In this document: one piece after another, positions 22,549 to 37,500 of the stretch
Position numbering within the stretch: the first letter of the stretch is position 1
Layout of the letters: the number at the start of each line of letters is the position of its first letter
From: Atrina japonica
Lineage: Eukaryota > Mollusca > Bivalvia > Pterioida > Pinnidae
Length of the DNA stretch: 64,000 nucleotides
Assembly: GCA_030159075.1 (NCBI GenBank)
Contig: BROG01001205.1
Span: 1 to 64,000 of the forward strand
Reading direction: 5' to 3'
Notes under the pieces: model-generated
What the model was told of the DNA's origin: nothing
Database searches by the model: none
Seen by the model: the letters and a program-made list of their open reading frames with translations, nothing else
Position numbers and translations under genes: made by a program

Positions 22549-25500
22549 CTGGAAAAAAAACATATGGACATATTACAAAAGTTGTATCTTGAAGTTGATA
22601 TAATTATTTTGATGTAGAACAATGCATCATTTACATCTAGTTAAAACAAATATTGGACTGACAGTCTGATCAAATTATGTTCCGTTATTCATTTATCCCT
22701 AATGACATCAATGGACTGGACCATACTCTTAATGAAGAGTAGGGTCCATTCTTTTTCCAGGGATGAGTCATTTGAATACATTCACCTAACCCATGAATAC
22801 ATTTATAAAGAATTTATATAAAAGTGAAAACTCTTGAAATTCTCTTTCAAGGGTCCAATTAAATTGATTTATATTTCTCTCTGACTGATAAATAATTGTC
22901 TCATGTATGTATCCTTTACATTTAGAAACAAGCATGAAATATCAGAATTATAATCCCAGATCTGTATATTTCTTATATACAGTCTTTTTTATTTGTTGAG
23001 CCCGCCTGGCTCAGTCGGTAGCGCGCTCGACTCTGGATAGTGAGGTCATGAGTTCAAATCCTGCCGGCGACAGGTTGGTTTCCTGTCTTTCGAATGAGAC
23101 ACTAAAAACTGGAGGTCCTGTGTCACAGTAGCTGTCGGCCTGTTAAAGAACCCTCACTGCTCAATGGCCGTAAGTGACGAGCATAGGTCACAATTTGAAG
23201 CCCTTCACCGGCATTTTCCATATGAGTGAAATATTCTTGAGTGGGACGTTAAACAACGATAAACAAACAAACAATTTTACTTGTTTCAAATACATTGCTA
23301 TTGATATTTGTTGATAATGTTCTATTTTCAAAATTAACAGAACAAATGTATGAACAGATGCCAAGAAAACAAAGTGACAAACGTGATCATATTTAGATAG
23401 GATTAAAGCTTTCTGTATTAAACATGTCAAAGATAAGATTCAATATACTTACCCATTGTACAGAGAATTAGTCGAGCCTTAAAGAAAACAATAAAATCAA
23501 TTCAGATTCATGAGATAATTGCATTGAGAAATCCTGATACATAGTAGTGGGCGCATAACAATGAAAACAATTGACACGTATATCATTTCCAGAGTGGTGA
23601 TGGCTACTCTATACATGGTTAAGCAGATAACCTGGTTACTATTCTTTCAAGGAAGAACTACATCCTCTATCAAGCTAGCAGTCTCGCCCATATATACATA
23701 GTTAAATTGTGTTCAAGGTTCAAACTGTGGTTGACAGGAGATAAGAGACTATATAAGATTATTTATCAATTTGGTCATCGCTTACAATTTGAATGCTTTT
23801 GTTTTTGGTTTGAATGTGACAAAATGTTGTGACATGATTTTGTTTTGGATCATTTAGCAAATCTTTTGCCAGGCAGACCTGAAAATTAACCAAAATATTT
23901 AAGCTCATTTGCATAATTTTGTTTGGATTTACATTACTTACCTCCTCATCAGTTTTTGCTTCAAACACATGACATCTGAAATCTACTGCAATACTACAAG
24001 TTGTCTCCCTGGTAAAAACATAGACAAAGAAAACAATTGAATTAATCTTAAACTTACAGATACAAATGTCATAATAATACAGGTAAAATTTCAAATAAAT
24101 ACAGATCAAAATGTCAGATTAATACAGGTAAAAATGTCAGATTAGGACAGGTAAAATGTCAGATTCATACAGGTAATATATAGATTACATAAAGCATGTA
24201 TTTGACAAACATTATGAATTATAAGCCTGTCATCAAGATTTTAACATTGATTAAACTCCCCTTACTCTCATACATATTGTTGAAAGTTGACCATAAACAA
24301 AACTCATCCTATACATGATATTAATCTACATTTGTTAAAAATTTGAAAAAGGAAACTTAAGTTATTTGACAGACCTTTGCAATGGACAAACAAATGGATA
24401 TCCTGCCTTGATCTTGGTGCATGAGAAGAAGCAATAATTATAACAGAAGAAAGACTTTATTTGGAAATGGATGAAAGGTGTGAACTTATTTCAGTTCACT
24501 ATAAAATACAGAATTATCCTTAGTTAACTAGTTCCTAAAACAAATGGACGGATGATGGAAAAGAGGTGATCAGAAAAACAATCAAGTCACATCACCTCAT
24601 TTAAATCTTTCAAATTCAAATTCTTTAGGTATGAACCTTTCACTATGAGAATCACTCTATGAGACCCCATATGTCTCATTATATGCATAAAAAACTTACC
24701 ACATGTATTCAAAAATCCATCAACCTTAACTAATAATGCAATCATTGTATGTATTTTCTATATTTATCACTCATTTAGTGTCATAATCATTGGTTCTGAA
24801 CGAATGAAGATTATCTAAAATCTCCAGTGTTTTCCTAGTATCTACATACCCAGCAATATAGGCAATATATCCCAACGCATCAGTCCGACGTCCACAAGCC
24901 GAGATTTCCGTGTATGTGTGATGTAAAATTACCTACAAGTAAACATGATAGATATCTGTAAAACCTCATATTAAAATGAAAATAGCCAAGTCCATAAAGA
25001 ACGAAAGTTTGGAAATAATGAACAAAATATCAGGTTTAAGTGTTTTACTTTCAGTACATAAATATCCTAAAATAATGAAATAGAAATTCACCATAACCTA
25101 ACCAGAGTTGACTCTACATGGTCTTTCAATTGGTAACAGTTTGCAAGCTGTTTGTGCCAAGTTCAATAAATGTACCTTTAAGATACTTCAAAAAAGATAA
25201 TAACTGTTCCATCCTCAAGATCTTGGCATTAATAGTGAATATCACATGTCTTTTTACTCCTTTCATCCTTAAGTATTAAAATAGTATGATCCTTTCTATT
25301 GTCCTAGACAAGTCTATTATGGTCTTTGGGGTTCTAAGGATTAATGAGACTTACATCTAAGCTTCTGTGTCACAGAAGGTGTGTCACATTAAGAAAAATC
25401 CTCACTGCATTTGTACTTGTTCATTTTTTTATTTGATTTTTTTATGCCACTCTCAACAATATTTTAATTATATGGTGGCAGCCAGATTTTAATGTGGAGG

Positions 25501-28500
25501 AGAGAACCCAATTACAATGTACTGGCAAAAGACCATCAGCCTTCCTCAAGTACACGGGCAAACTTCTGCACAAAATTCAGCATAGATTCCAGAAGGACTT
25601 GAACCTGTGATGATCAGAAGTAAGAGACTTCATGGTTTAAAGTACACAATGCTTTAACCATTCAGCCACGGGGGGCCCAGTTGATGCAAATGATGGTAGT
25701 GTATAGATGACACTGATTATCCAAATTATCATTCTAGATTATTTTTCCTACTATAGTCTGAGCCAAATTAGTTGGGATCGTTGGTTTTAGCTGATTAAAA
25801 TAAAATGGTTGATAAGAGCACTGTATTGTTTCCAAACTGTAGAGACAGTGAGCTAATGCTGAAGTAGAAACAGTGAGTTAATGCTGAAGTAGAAACAGTG
25901 AGTTAATGCTGAAGTAGAAACAGTGAGTTAATGCTGAAGTACAAACAGTGAGTTAATGTTGAAGTACAAACAGTGAGTTAATGCTGAAGTACAAACAGTG
26001 AGCTAATGCTGAAGTAGAAACAGTGAGCTAATGCTGAAGTAGAAAAAATGAGGTAATGCTGAAGTAGAAACAGTGAGCTAATGCTGAAGTAGAAACAGTG
26101 ATTGCTGAAGTCCAAATGCTGAAGTAGAAACAGTGAGTGCTAAAGTAGAAACAGTGAATGCTGAAGTAAAAACAGTGAAATGCTGAAGTAGAAACAGTGA
26201 GTTAATGCTGAAGTAGAAACAGTGAGCTAATGCTGAAGTACAAACAGTGAGCTAATGCTGAAGTAGAAACAGTGAGCTAATGCTGAAGTAGAAACAGTGA
26301 GTTAATGCTGAAGTAGAAACAGTGAGCTAATGCTGAAATAGAAAGTGAGCTAATGCTGAAGTAGAAACAGTGAGCTAATGCTGAAGTAGAAACAGTGAGC
26401 TAATGCTAAAGTAGAAACAGTGAGTTAATGCTGAAGTAGAAACAGTGAGCTAATGCTGAAGTAGAAAAAATGAGGTAATGCTGAAGTAGAAAAAATGAGG
26501 TAATGCTGAAGTAGAAAGTGAGCTAATGCTGAAGTAGAAACAGTGAGCTAATGCTGAAGTGGAAACAATGAGCTAATGCTGAAGTAGTAACAGTGAGTTA
26601 ATGCTAAAGTAGAAACAGTGAGCTAATGCTGAAGTAGAAACAGTCAGCTAATTCTGAAGTACAAACAGTGAGCTAATGCTGAAGTAGAAACAGTGAGTTA
26701 ATGCTGAAGTACAAACAGTGAGTTAATGCTGAAGTAGTGAGCTAATGCTGAAGTAGAAACAGTGAGTTAATGCTGAAGTAGAAACAGTGAGCTAATGCTG
26801 AAGTACAAAGTGAGCTAATGCTGAAGTAGAAACAGTGAGTTAATGCTGAAGTAGAAACAGTGAGTTAATGCTGAAGTTCAAACAGTGAGTTAATGCTGAA
26901 GTAGAAACAGTGAGTTAATGCTGAAGTACAAACAGTGAGTTAATGCTGAAGTACAAACAGTGAGTTAATGCTGAAGTAGAAACAGTGAGTTAATGCTGAA
27001 GTAGAAACAGTGAGCTAATGCTGAAGTAGAAACAGTGAGCTAATGCTGAAGTAGAAACAGTGAGCTAATGCTGAAGTAGAAACAGTGAGCTAATGCTGAA
27101 GTAGAAACAGTGAGCTAATGCTGAAGTAGAAACAGTGAGCTAATGCTGAAGTAGAAACAGTGAGCTAATGCAAACAGTGAGCTAATGCTGAAGTAGAAAC
27201 AGTGAGCTAATGCTGAAGTAGAAACAGTGAGTTAATGCTGAAGTAGAAACAGTGAGCTAATGCTGAAGTAGAAACAGTGAGCTAATGCTAAAGTAGTAAA
27301 AATGAGGTAATGCTGAAGTAGAAAGTGAGCTAATGCTGAAGTAGAAACAGTGAGCTAATGCTGAAGTAGAAACAGTGAGTTAATGCTAAAGTAGAAACAG
27401 TGAGCTAATGCTGAAGTAGAAACAGTCAGCTAATGCTGAAGTACAAACAGTGAGCTAATGCTGAAGTAGAAACAGTGAGCTAATGCTGAAGTACAAACAG
27501 TGAGTTAATGCTGAAGTACAAACAGTGAGTTAATGCTGAAGTAGAAACAGTGAGTTAATGCTGAAGTAGAAACAGTGAGTTAATGCTGAAGTAGAAACAG
27601 TGAGTTAATGCTGAAGTAGAAAAAATGAGGTAATGCTGAAGTAGAAACAGTGAGTTAATGCTGAAGTAGAAACAGTGAGCTAATGCTGAAGTAGAAACAG
27701 TGAGTTAATGCTGAAGTACAAACAGTGAGCTAATGCTGAAGTAGAAACAGTGAGTTAATGCTGAAGTACAAACAGTGAGCTAATGCTGAAGTAGAAACAG
27801 TGAGCTAATGCTGAAGTAGAAACAGTGAGTTAATGCTGAAGTAGAAACAGTGAGTTAATGCTGAAGTAGAAACAGTGAGTTAATGCTGAAGTAGAAACAG
27901 TGAGTTAATGCTGAAGTAGAAACAGTGAGCTAATGCTGAATTACAAACAGTGAGCTAATGCTGAAGTACAAACAGTGAGTTAATGCTGAAGTAGAAACAG
28001 TGAGTTAATGCTGAAGTAGAAACAGTGAGTTAATGCTGAAGTAGAAACAGTGAGCTAATGCTGAAGTAGAAAAAATGAGGTAATGCTGAAGTAGAAACAG
28101 TGAGTTAATGCTGAAGTAGAGACAGTGAGGTAATGCTGAAGTAGAAACAGTGAGTTAATGCTGAAGTACAAACAGTGAGTTAATGCTGAAGTACAAACAG
28201 TGAGCTAATGCTGAAGTAGAAACAGTGAGCTAATGCTGAAGTACAAACAGTGAGTTAATGCTGAAGTACAAACAGTGAGTTAATGCTAAATGCCATAAAA
28301 TACAATGAATAACCTGCTTAGTACCTACAGTTAGGTATCTACAAAACCATCAAACAAACATCTCTATTGACAGCAACATGGTTTTTTAGATTATCATTGC
28401 TACATTCCTAAAACGATATTAACGTTGACTGTGTTTAATATCATTTATTACTCAGAATGCCATGGATGTTGATTAAAAATGTCATAAATATAAATACTTG

Positions 28501-31500
28501 ATATTCACCAGAGACTTATCACTCGCTTGACATTTGTGTATGTTCTATTTATAGTAACAACAGCCATGTCAGTTAATCTTCAAGCACAATAATCACAAAC
28601 TCTGAAACTGTAATCTAAATACCCTAATGATCAGTCATACAGAGTTATAAATGATTCAGCTGTGTCAGAGTCATAAATGATTCAGCTGTTTCAAAGGGCC
28701 ATAAATGATTCAGCTGTTTCAGAGGGTCATAAATGATTCAGCTGTTTCAGAGGGCCATAAATAATTCAGCTGTTTCAGTGGGCCATAAATGATTCAGCTG
28801 TTTCAGAGGGCCATAAATGATTCAGCTGTTTCAGAGGGCCATAAATGATTCAGCTGTTTCAGAGGGCCATAAATGATTCAGCTGTTTCAGGGGGTCATAA
28901 ATAGTTCAGCTGTTTCAAAGGGCCATAAATGATTCAGCTGTTTCAGAGGGCCATAAATGGTTCAGCTGTTTCAGAGGGCCATAAATGATTCAGCTGTTTC
29001 AGAGGGCCATAAATGGTTCAGCTGTTTCAGAGGGCCATAAATGATTCAGCTGTTTCAGAGGGCCATAAATGGTTCAGCTGTTTCAGAGGGCCATAAATGA
29101 TTCAGCTGTTTCAGTGTGTCATAAATGACTCAGCTCAGAGAAGATTCTTTAAAATCTCTAACAAACAAGTAACAGGTGGTTTATTTAAAGTGTTGGCAAT
29201 AACTCTCATCAACCAATGTGTCAGGTGAGCTTAAAATCCTGCGAAGATTATAGAATGGAAAATATTTTTTTGCAGAAAATTCTAACCTCTTTATCACCAT
29301 GAGCTTTGCAAACAATCACATCTTTTTCTTTCATATCGATTGTTACTGGCTGAAATAGAGGATAGCAACTAAAATGAATAATCTTAAATACAAATATAAA
29401 TTTGTAAATAAAAATAGATGCTGTTTAAAACATTTACTAGTTTTTCATCAAGTATTGGTTACCAATACTTTTACGCCAACTGGCAAACTTCACAAAAATC
29501 AGCGTAAGTTCCAAACTTGTGCTAACCAGAAATGAGGAACTTCATGGTTTAAAGTGTGATGACCTAATCACTTTGGCACAGTGGCCCCAAGTGTCCATGA
29601 CTAGGGAACTAAGTATGTATCAAACCCTTCACAAAGCTAACTCAGTCTGTAGTTGATGTTTTATCTTGTCAAAAGTCTGTAAGTAGTAAATCTAAATCCA
29701 AATTATGTGGAACAAAATAGCATGAAGAAAACATAGATAGGGACATTGACAGATGGTTAAAATCAATTTTCAAATTTGTAACTTATTGAATGACAATTAC
29801 ATAGAAATAATCAAGAGATTTGGGAGAACATGTACAAAGAAAATAAAGTTGTTGTGTTTTTCACAGTCATGTTTTGAAGCTCCAGTGTGAGACAATATTG
29901 TGGTAATAAATTGCATCTCCCTTAACACAGAATTTTGATTTTACTTCAATATATACCCTGTACATGTGTTGACATGTAATGTATTACCCTGTAAAACTTC
30001 AATATATAACCTGTACATGTGTTGACATGAAATGTATTACCCTGTTAAACTTCAATATATACCCTGTACATGTGATGACATGAAATGTATTACCCTGTTA
30101 AACTTCAATATATACCCTGTACATGTGATGACATGTAATGTATTACCCTGTTAAACTTCAATATATACCCTGTACATATTATGACATGAAATGTATTACC
30201 CTGTTAAACTTCAATATATACCCTGTACATGTGATGACATGAAATGTATTACCCTGTTAAACTTCAATATATACCCTGTACATATTATGACATGAAATGT
30301 ATTACCCTGTTAAACTTCAATATATACCCTGTACATGTGATGACATGTAATGTATTACCCTGTTAAACTTCAATATATACCATGTACATGTGATGACATG
30401 TAATTTATTACCCTGTTAAACCTTCATGGTATTTACTTTAGGACTTATGGTTTGAACAGACTGAATCAGCAAGGATATTTTCATATGTAAAATCATTTCA
30501 CAACACCCCATCCCACAATATTAATCTTTTCTTGGTTACTTCCATTTTGGAAGAGACTAAGCCGTCAATCATGTAATGTCTATCTTACACTATAACCGTA
30601 GCCAGATCTGACTAAAATAGCAGACAACATTCATGGTATACAGTTTACACTTTCACATATTAAGAGAAATTAAGTTTATCTGAAATACCAATCACATCAA
30701 ATGTGGAGATAACTTAAGAATGTTATAGTCTTAAAAGCTTCAATTTGTATCATGAGTACCTCCTCCTCCAACTTGTAAAATGAGTCCTCAACCAATGGAG
30801 CTGCTACACAAATTCACTATCATTATCTCCTATAAAAACAATTCATACCACAATGAACAGTGAAAATCACAAACTTACTGATTTTTGTTTTGAATTTTCA
30901 AGCACCATAGCAACTGCATCTTCAATTCTTTCAACTCTTCCATCCTTAAATGTTTGAAAAAAAAACATTAAGTAAATCTTGGTATACTGCCAACATCAAT
31001 CTCTTACACAGAGTTGTCAGTCCTTGCGCTCCTCAACAATCTCTGTCAAAGTCTCAACTTTTGCAAGATTCTGGCAAAATATATAAATCTACTATGGATT
31101 TTTATATTTATAAGATATTGGTCTTTTTTTTTGCATATATTTTTAGTGGTAACAGGAGGTGAAAATACTTTTTAAAAATGAATATAAATATAGAGACTAT
31201 AAATGATTTCTATGTTTCAATCAAAGTGTTTCTTACAAAATGTACAGTATTCACAGGAAGAAGCATTCTGTATTTGAGTTAACATCTATAAATATGTACT
31301 CCATTGATTTGACAATATATTAAGTTAAACCAAAGACATGTATATTTCTGTTTACATACACAGTGTTATTGTATATCAATACAAGGGTTGTCTGAAGACA
31401 ACAAAGCTCGCTGAAATGGGTGTTAATTTTCAAAATAGATATTTGACCCACAGCTGTCAGGTTTTAAGGTCAAAGGACTGGTAAAATTTTGATTACTTCA

Positions 31501-34500
31501 GCTCAGGTTAAACATTTTGAAAAGCAGATCAAAGTTCAAGGTCAAGGTCACTAGGTCAAAAGTCAAGGTACCAAATGAAAGCTCTGGTCATAAGAAATCT
31601 ACACGTGAAATATCAAAGCCCTATCCCTCATGGTTTAAAAGATATAGCCAAGGTTTAAGTTTTTGGAAAGCAGGTCAAAGTTCAAGGTCACTAGGTCAAA
31701 AGTCAAGGTACCAAATGAAAGCTCTCATCATAATGAATTTTTGGGAAATATCAAAGCCCTATCCCTTGTTGTTTAAAAGCTATAGCAAAGGTTAATTTTT
31801 GAAAAGTACAAAGTCAAGGTCAAATGAAAGTTCTCATCATAAGGAATCTATCTGAAATATCATAGCCCTATCTCTCATGGAATAAAAGCTATAGCCAAGG
31901 TTAAAGTTTTTTAAAAGTAGGTCAAAGTCCAAGGTCAAGGTCACTAGATCAAAAGTCAAGGTACCATATGAAAGCTCTTGTCATAAAGAATCTATATGTG
32001 AAATATCAGAGCCCTGTCCCTTGTGGTTAAAAAAGTTATAGGCCAGGATAAAGATTTGTCTACGGACGCCAAAGATGATGAAAACATGGCGCTGGGGGGT
32101 ACGGCATTAGCTCTGGATTTTCGTTCCGGCGAGCTAATAAGTAGCAAGAAATGGAGGCATATTTTTTAAATAAAAAACACAGCTAATGCCCCTTTAAACT
32201 GACATCTTCTTCCTTCAACACAGCATTGGAAGAGACTTAGTTTAAATCAAAGTACTGAAAGTACTGAAATGGGTTGTTATTTTGGCAAAATAGCCATGGG
32301 AATCAAACTACTTCTATCTAACATATATGAAATTTCCTGCCTCTAAATAAATTCAAAATTAACATTCTATATTTTACTTGATGTATATTCTGCTTCAGTC
32401 CAAACTTTCTGCTCTGATTTTAAGCAATTTTTTTTTTTGTGCTTGATTTTACCAAAAAAAAAATCACTTAAAATCCAAGAAGAAAGTTTGGCCTACTTCT
32501 GCCACCAACTTTAAATATTATCTGTCATGCATTAACACTCTTTTCAAAATAAAATGTGAGCATTTATGAAACCTACTTAAATTTAAACCAAACATAACAC
32601 TGGGAACAGGTAAAATAAATTTTTTCATTGCGAAAAATGGCTGTGATTTGAAACAAATTTTAGGGCTTGTAGGGAATGTAAACAATCCTATTTAGGGCTA
32701 TTACCATGGTACAAGAGTATATACTCTGCCTAGACTAAATAAACAACCAAACAACGTTCTCTATCTTGCATAAATTAATATAAATAACTGTATGAGGTGA
32801 AAAAGACAGTTTACCCAATGTTTAATGTTAAAGAAATAATTTTCCATCAACATAATTCAGACCTAAAGTTGCGATGTAGCATAACGATCTATCACCAATA
32901 TATTTCACTTATAGACATCAACGCTTTTGAAAATGGATAAAACTTTGTTTTCTGTTGAAGACATCATTCTATTTGAAATCCATTATGAACAGACCCATTA
33001 CACAAAAAGTTTAGGTTTATACATAACAATCTAAATGTGATAATCTTCAAAAGTTGTTATAAATGTTGTGTACACATCCGACAATGGACATGGCGTTTTT
33101 CCCCGACTTTGGCAGAAACGAGAACTGGAAATTGTAACATTCCGTGTTTGAGTTACCTCCCTTTGCGATATCAATACACATAGTATACAAGTGACTGTCT
33201 GTTGAAACTGAGCAGTCGCTGGTTATGTAAGGCATGTGGTCACCATATAGGGTGTATAAATAAAGGAAATATGCATGGGAAATTTCATTATGGCAGGTTT
33301 TGTATAGCGATTAATTGACAAACACGTCAATTTGATAGTTTTCAAAATGGACAGAAACATATTCATAATGAATTTCACACGCCATTTCCATAACAAGCAC
33401 CTCCTACTTGATGCTATCCCCACTATTCTGCTTTTATTTTCATTTCTCCATGGACTAAAAAAACATACATGTTCTTGAGAGTTCAATAGAAATCAATTTA
33501 GCTTCATGATGGTATCAGCAATATATGTTATTTCTATTTACATCGCTGTATCAGTGTATGCTTGTAGCTGTCAATATCAATATGATGAATGGCGGAGTGA
33601 TAATGCAGTTTCTCAAGGCAGGGTCAACATCACTGGAATCTTATATAGTGGAATTTCATATTTATCAATAGATCGATGATGTTTTGTTGAAACTAACTAC
33701 AAATTGTTTTGTATAATTTCGAGATGCAGAAGTAAGTAGAATCATGTGGTATTTCATTTAATGATTATACAAACTTGATTTAATTTCAGTGCAAAAATAC
33801 AATACAAATTTAACATATTAATTAAGCTTGGGATAGTGTGCTTAGAGTCATAAGACATAAGCACTTGAAACATCCTAAATCAAAGTCATGAATTCATGTA
33901 TTGGTGAAAAGTTAAGACATGAAGTGTCCATTAAATATCAGTCATTTACACTGGAAATATCAATCATATATTCTAATTTCAACTCATAATTTGCATACCT
34001 TAATTCATTAACAATAATTTTAAAGCTGATACAAAAACTGATCTGACTAAATTTAACATTCAGCTAAATGTTTACCTTTTAAACATAAAAACTAAATTAA
34101 GATGGAGAAGTTCTTCACTTTTCTTTGCAGTAAACATTGTGAATTGATTATTCATAAAAATTTGATGCATAACTTTTACATTAATAGAACATTGATATTT
34201 CCATAGTAATATCTGCTTTAGTGACCACTTGTGTATAAAGACCACCTGGTCGCATAGAAGACCACCTCCCTATAAAGACCAGTTTTCTTGTGTCCCTAAG
34301 GAAATTGTTATATAGAATTTTTACTGTATTTCTATTAATATCAATGGTATATGAATTTGAGTTCTCAGATCTATTCAATTGACTGTGGGCTTAAGTTTTT
34401 GGCTGTGAAGCTTTAGTACATTCTCAACTTAAAGTATTTACCCTGTGAAGTGACTGGTATCCCAAGTACCATGCCTCATACAGTGCTCTGGAAAATGTGA

Positions 34501-37500
34501 AAAAAAAATCATTCACAACATGAAAAAGTGTTATCATCATCATCATCATCATCATCAAAACATTCTCTGTAACATATTACACAAATAAAAGCAATGAAAA
34601 TAGGTATTTTAAAGTAACTGATTTATACCTCTACAAGAACTGTACTCTAAAGATGAGATAACATTAGATATAGGACATCATTGTATAGAGAGCAGAAACT
34701 CTACAGTTCCAGACATTTTTACAAACACATACCAACAACCTGACCATTATATAACAGACATCAGAATATTTGAATGATTCCCTGGTTCTACTTTGAAAAA
34801 TAAACAAACCTATTACACCAAAGCTTCCATGGTCTACCATTAAAGAATAATGTCATGAGATCTTTCCAGGAAATGTACAGTAAATGCAATTTACAGTTTA
34901 CCAAATAATTCATCCAGCCAGTGTATAACAAAAAAATTCAATTTTAAATCAGTAACAAGTATCTATTGAGAAACTGTCAGTTTTCAGATTTTAACATGTC
35001 CAACATTTTATCTGATTTATGACCTTAGAAGAAGTACTGCCCAAGTTAACTAATGTTTGCCAAAAATCTTAAGGAACAAAAGCAAAACAATGTAACCTGT
35101 CAGGATTCTTCTGTAGAGTCCTGTGAAGCTTTTGACATGTACAAGTTTAAATGTTAGATAAAACATTAAAGTGACATGAGCTCTCTCAGATGAAAAAATT
35201 CATATGCTCATTTTATGTAATATTTTATATCATATATATCCCAAAAACATCTGGTGGTTATAATAACAAATGCATGTATAATTGCAATAATCTTCTCAGA
35301 CATATTTTAAAGGTAAATATAAATCACTTGAAATAGGTCGACTTTAACATACGTAAATTGTGTCAAGGGTCGAGATTGCTGATAGGCTGAGCGCCCAAAG
35401 GACCAAGATCACCCTGACCAAATTACAAAGCACATTTGATATGGTGAAAGAGTTTATCTGAAAGGTCACTGCATAAAAAATACAGCCGGAATTTTCACGG
35501 TACGAGAAAACTAAGAATTCTAATAAAACAAATAAAAATCTTTTACAACATTTCAGATGTTTGATAATGCATTTGAACACACATTTGATCATATTTTCGT
35601 CTATATGTCATGGGACAAAAATCCTCATTCTGACAGCTTACTACGGTTTTAGAATTACACTGACAAGAGTCATCATTTATACATGTCATCATACATACAG
35701 TAATCCAGTTGGTAACAAAACACAATTCCCATGAATCCTGTCATAACCGAAAAGTGAATACAATTGACCATATGATAATTAAAAGGATTACTCCGCCTCG
35801 CCAAGTTATGTGAATCGGTCAATACATACCCGCCATCAGAACTATGAACAGGAATCTCATCTTCCTCTTCTTCAGGTAATATTGCATGTGCTGGTTTTTT
35901 ATCTGGATTCTGTTCTTCTCTAGATTTTCCAAATTTCTTGAGTTTATCTAAGTCAATATCAGTGTCTTTAATCAACTCAAGAATTGGCTCAAACATATTT
36001 CCCTCTTGATCATGCAGCTGTTGAAGTATATATGACATGTGTATTACATACTTAAAGCTTTGCAATATCTAAGACCTCTTCTGAAGTTGGTGGTAATATC
36101 TTGGTAGAAGTATATCTGTATATGTTTTTAGCTTATAACATGTACAAAAGTACTTACATATACCGGTATACATTTGTGTTAAGTGCAAAGGCTAGCAGGC
36201 AAAGCATAAAATAACAAGAGCCTTTTTTTAACAACATCTTGTGACAATTGATACTTTATTGTGAAAGAGCATGTCAAAATGGCTGAATGTGTCTAACAAA
36301 TAGGAACATCAAACATCAAATATCAAAGTAAGGTATATTTCATTTATACAAAGCATTTATACAAAACTTTGGGTAAAATTTGAGATAGGAACTTCAATTT
36401 ATTTGATATAAATTCACATCAATTGACATTAAACGACATTCTTTGTCACAACATTGCAAGTGCTATAGGAAAATGTATCATTTTGCCATCCAAAGTTACA
36501 AGACCAGTGAAAAGGGCTTATTGTGACTACGACCTTCTTGATGCATTGAACATTGTTTTCTTTTTCAAAGCGATATTGCGCTTACCTTTAAAAACTGGTT
36601 ACAGAATATATGGAAGTGCAAGGTTTATTAATAAGAGGTATACAAAACACAAATACGCATATAACAGAAAATTAGTTCATCACTTGACCATGAAATCAAA
36701 TATAAAACATACCTTGATGACATTAAGGTGCACTGGAAGACCTTTGTATTTCTGAAGTAAATTATGAACCTACAAAATAAGGACACTAATTATAATACAG
36801 TCCAAACCTAGACAATGATACCAGAAAAACTTGTTTATTATAAAACTGTCTTAGGTCAGTATATTCAAAATTACTATACAAATGGTATGCTCTATTATAT
36901 CATCTTATTATGTTTATTATGTTTTGTAGTAAACAACATTATGAATGTTAAACAATACTTACAAATGACAGTTTAGTACCCCTTAATGATTCACCATATA
37001 ATTCGTCTAGTACATCACCAACTGTGACTTTTCCCTGGCAAAATATATTAATAACAAGTTGACAAGTAAAATATATCCAGTATATTGTAAGTTTTTTATA
37101 AATATATATGAGATTAATATGTGATTTTCATTGTGATTTCTGAATTTTCAGGTGAAGGATTGCTTGTAAAATAAAAGTATTTAAACTTTTAAAGTGTAGA
37201 TATCATTAACCTGATGGAGCAGCAGAATTTGTAGCTTGCTTTTAAGTAAGAAAGTAAGAGAATTCCAATTTCAGCGGGACATAGCCCTTGATCAAAATCT
37301 AGAGTTTGATGACATTGTTTACGTTTCAGAGGGACATAGCCCTTGATCAAAATCTAGGGTTTGATGACATTGTTTACGTTTCAGAGGGGCATAGCCCTTA
37401 ACAAAATCTAGGGTTTGATGACATTGTTTACGTTTCAGAGGGGCATAGCCCTTAACAAAATCTAGGGTTTGATGACATTGTTTACGTTTCAGAGGGGCAT

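Noticed and set aside
22998..23070. A functional tRNA gene
   Set aside because: A and B boxes are present, but the sequence continues into a SINE body and tail and the cloverleaf stems do not pair well.
25840..28290. A CRISPR-like array
   Set aside because: The units are contiguous with no unique spacers, and the DNA is eukaryotic; it is a minisatellite.
33047..33486. Minus-strand ORFs in a CpG-richer patch
   Set aside because: No splice sites link them to neighbouring exons and the products show no recognisable motif.
36423..36755. A 110-residue plus-strand ORF
   Set aside because: It overlaps, antisense, a well supported PDZ exon of the minus-strand gene and has no splice or start context.
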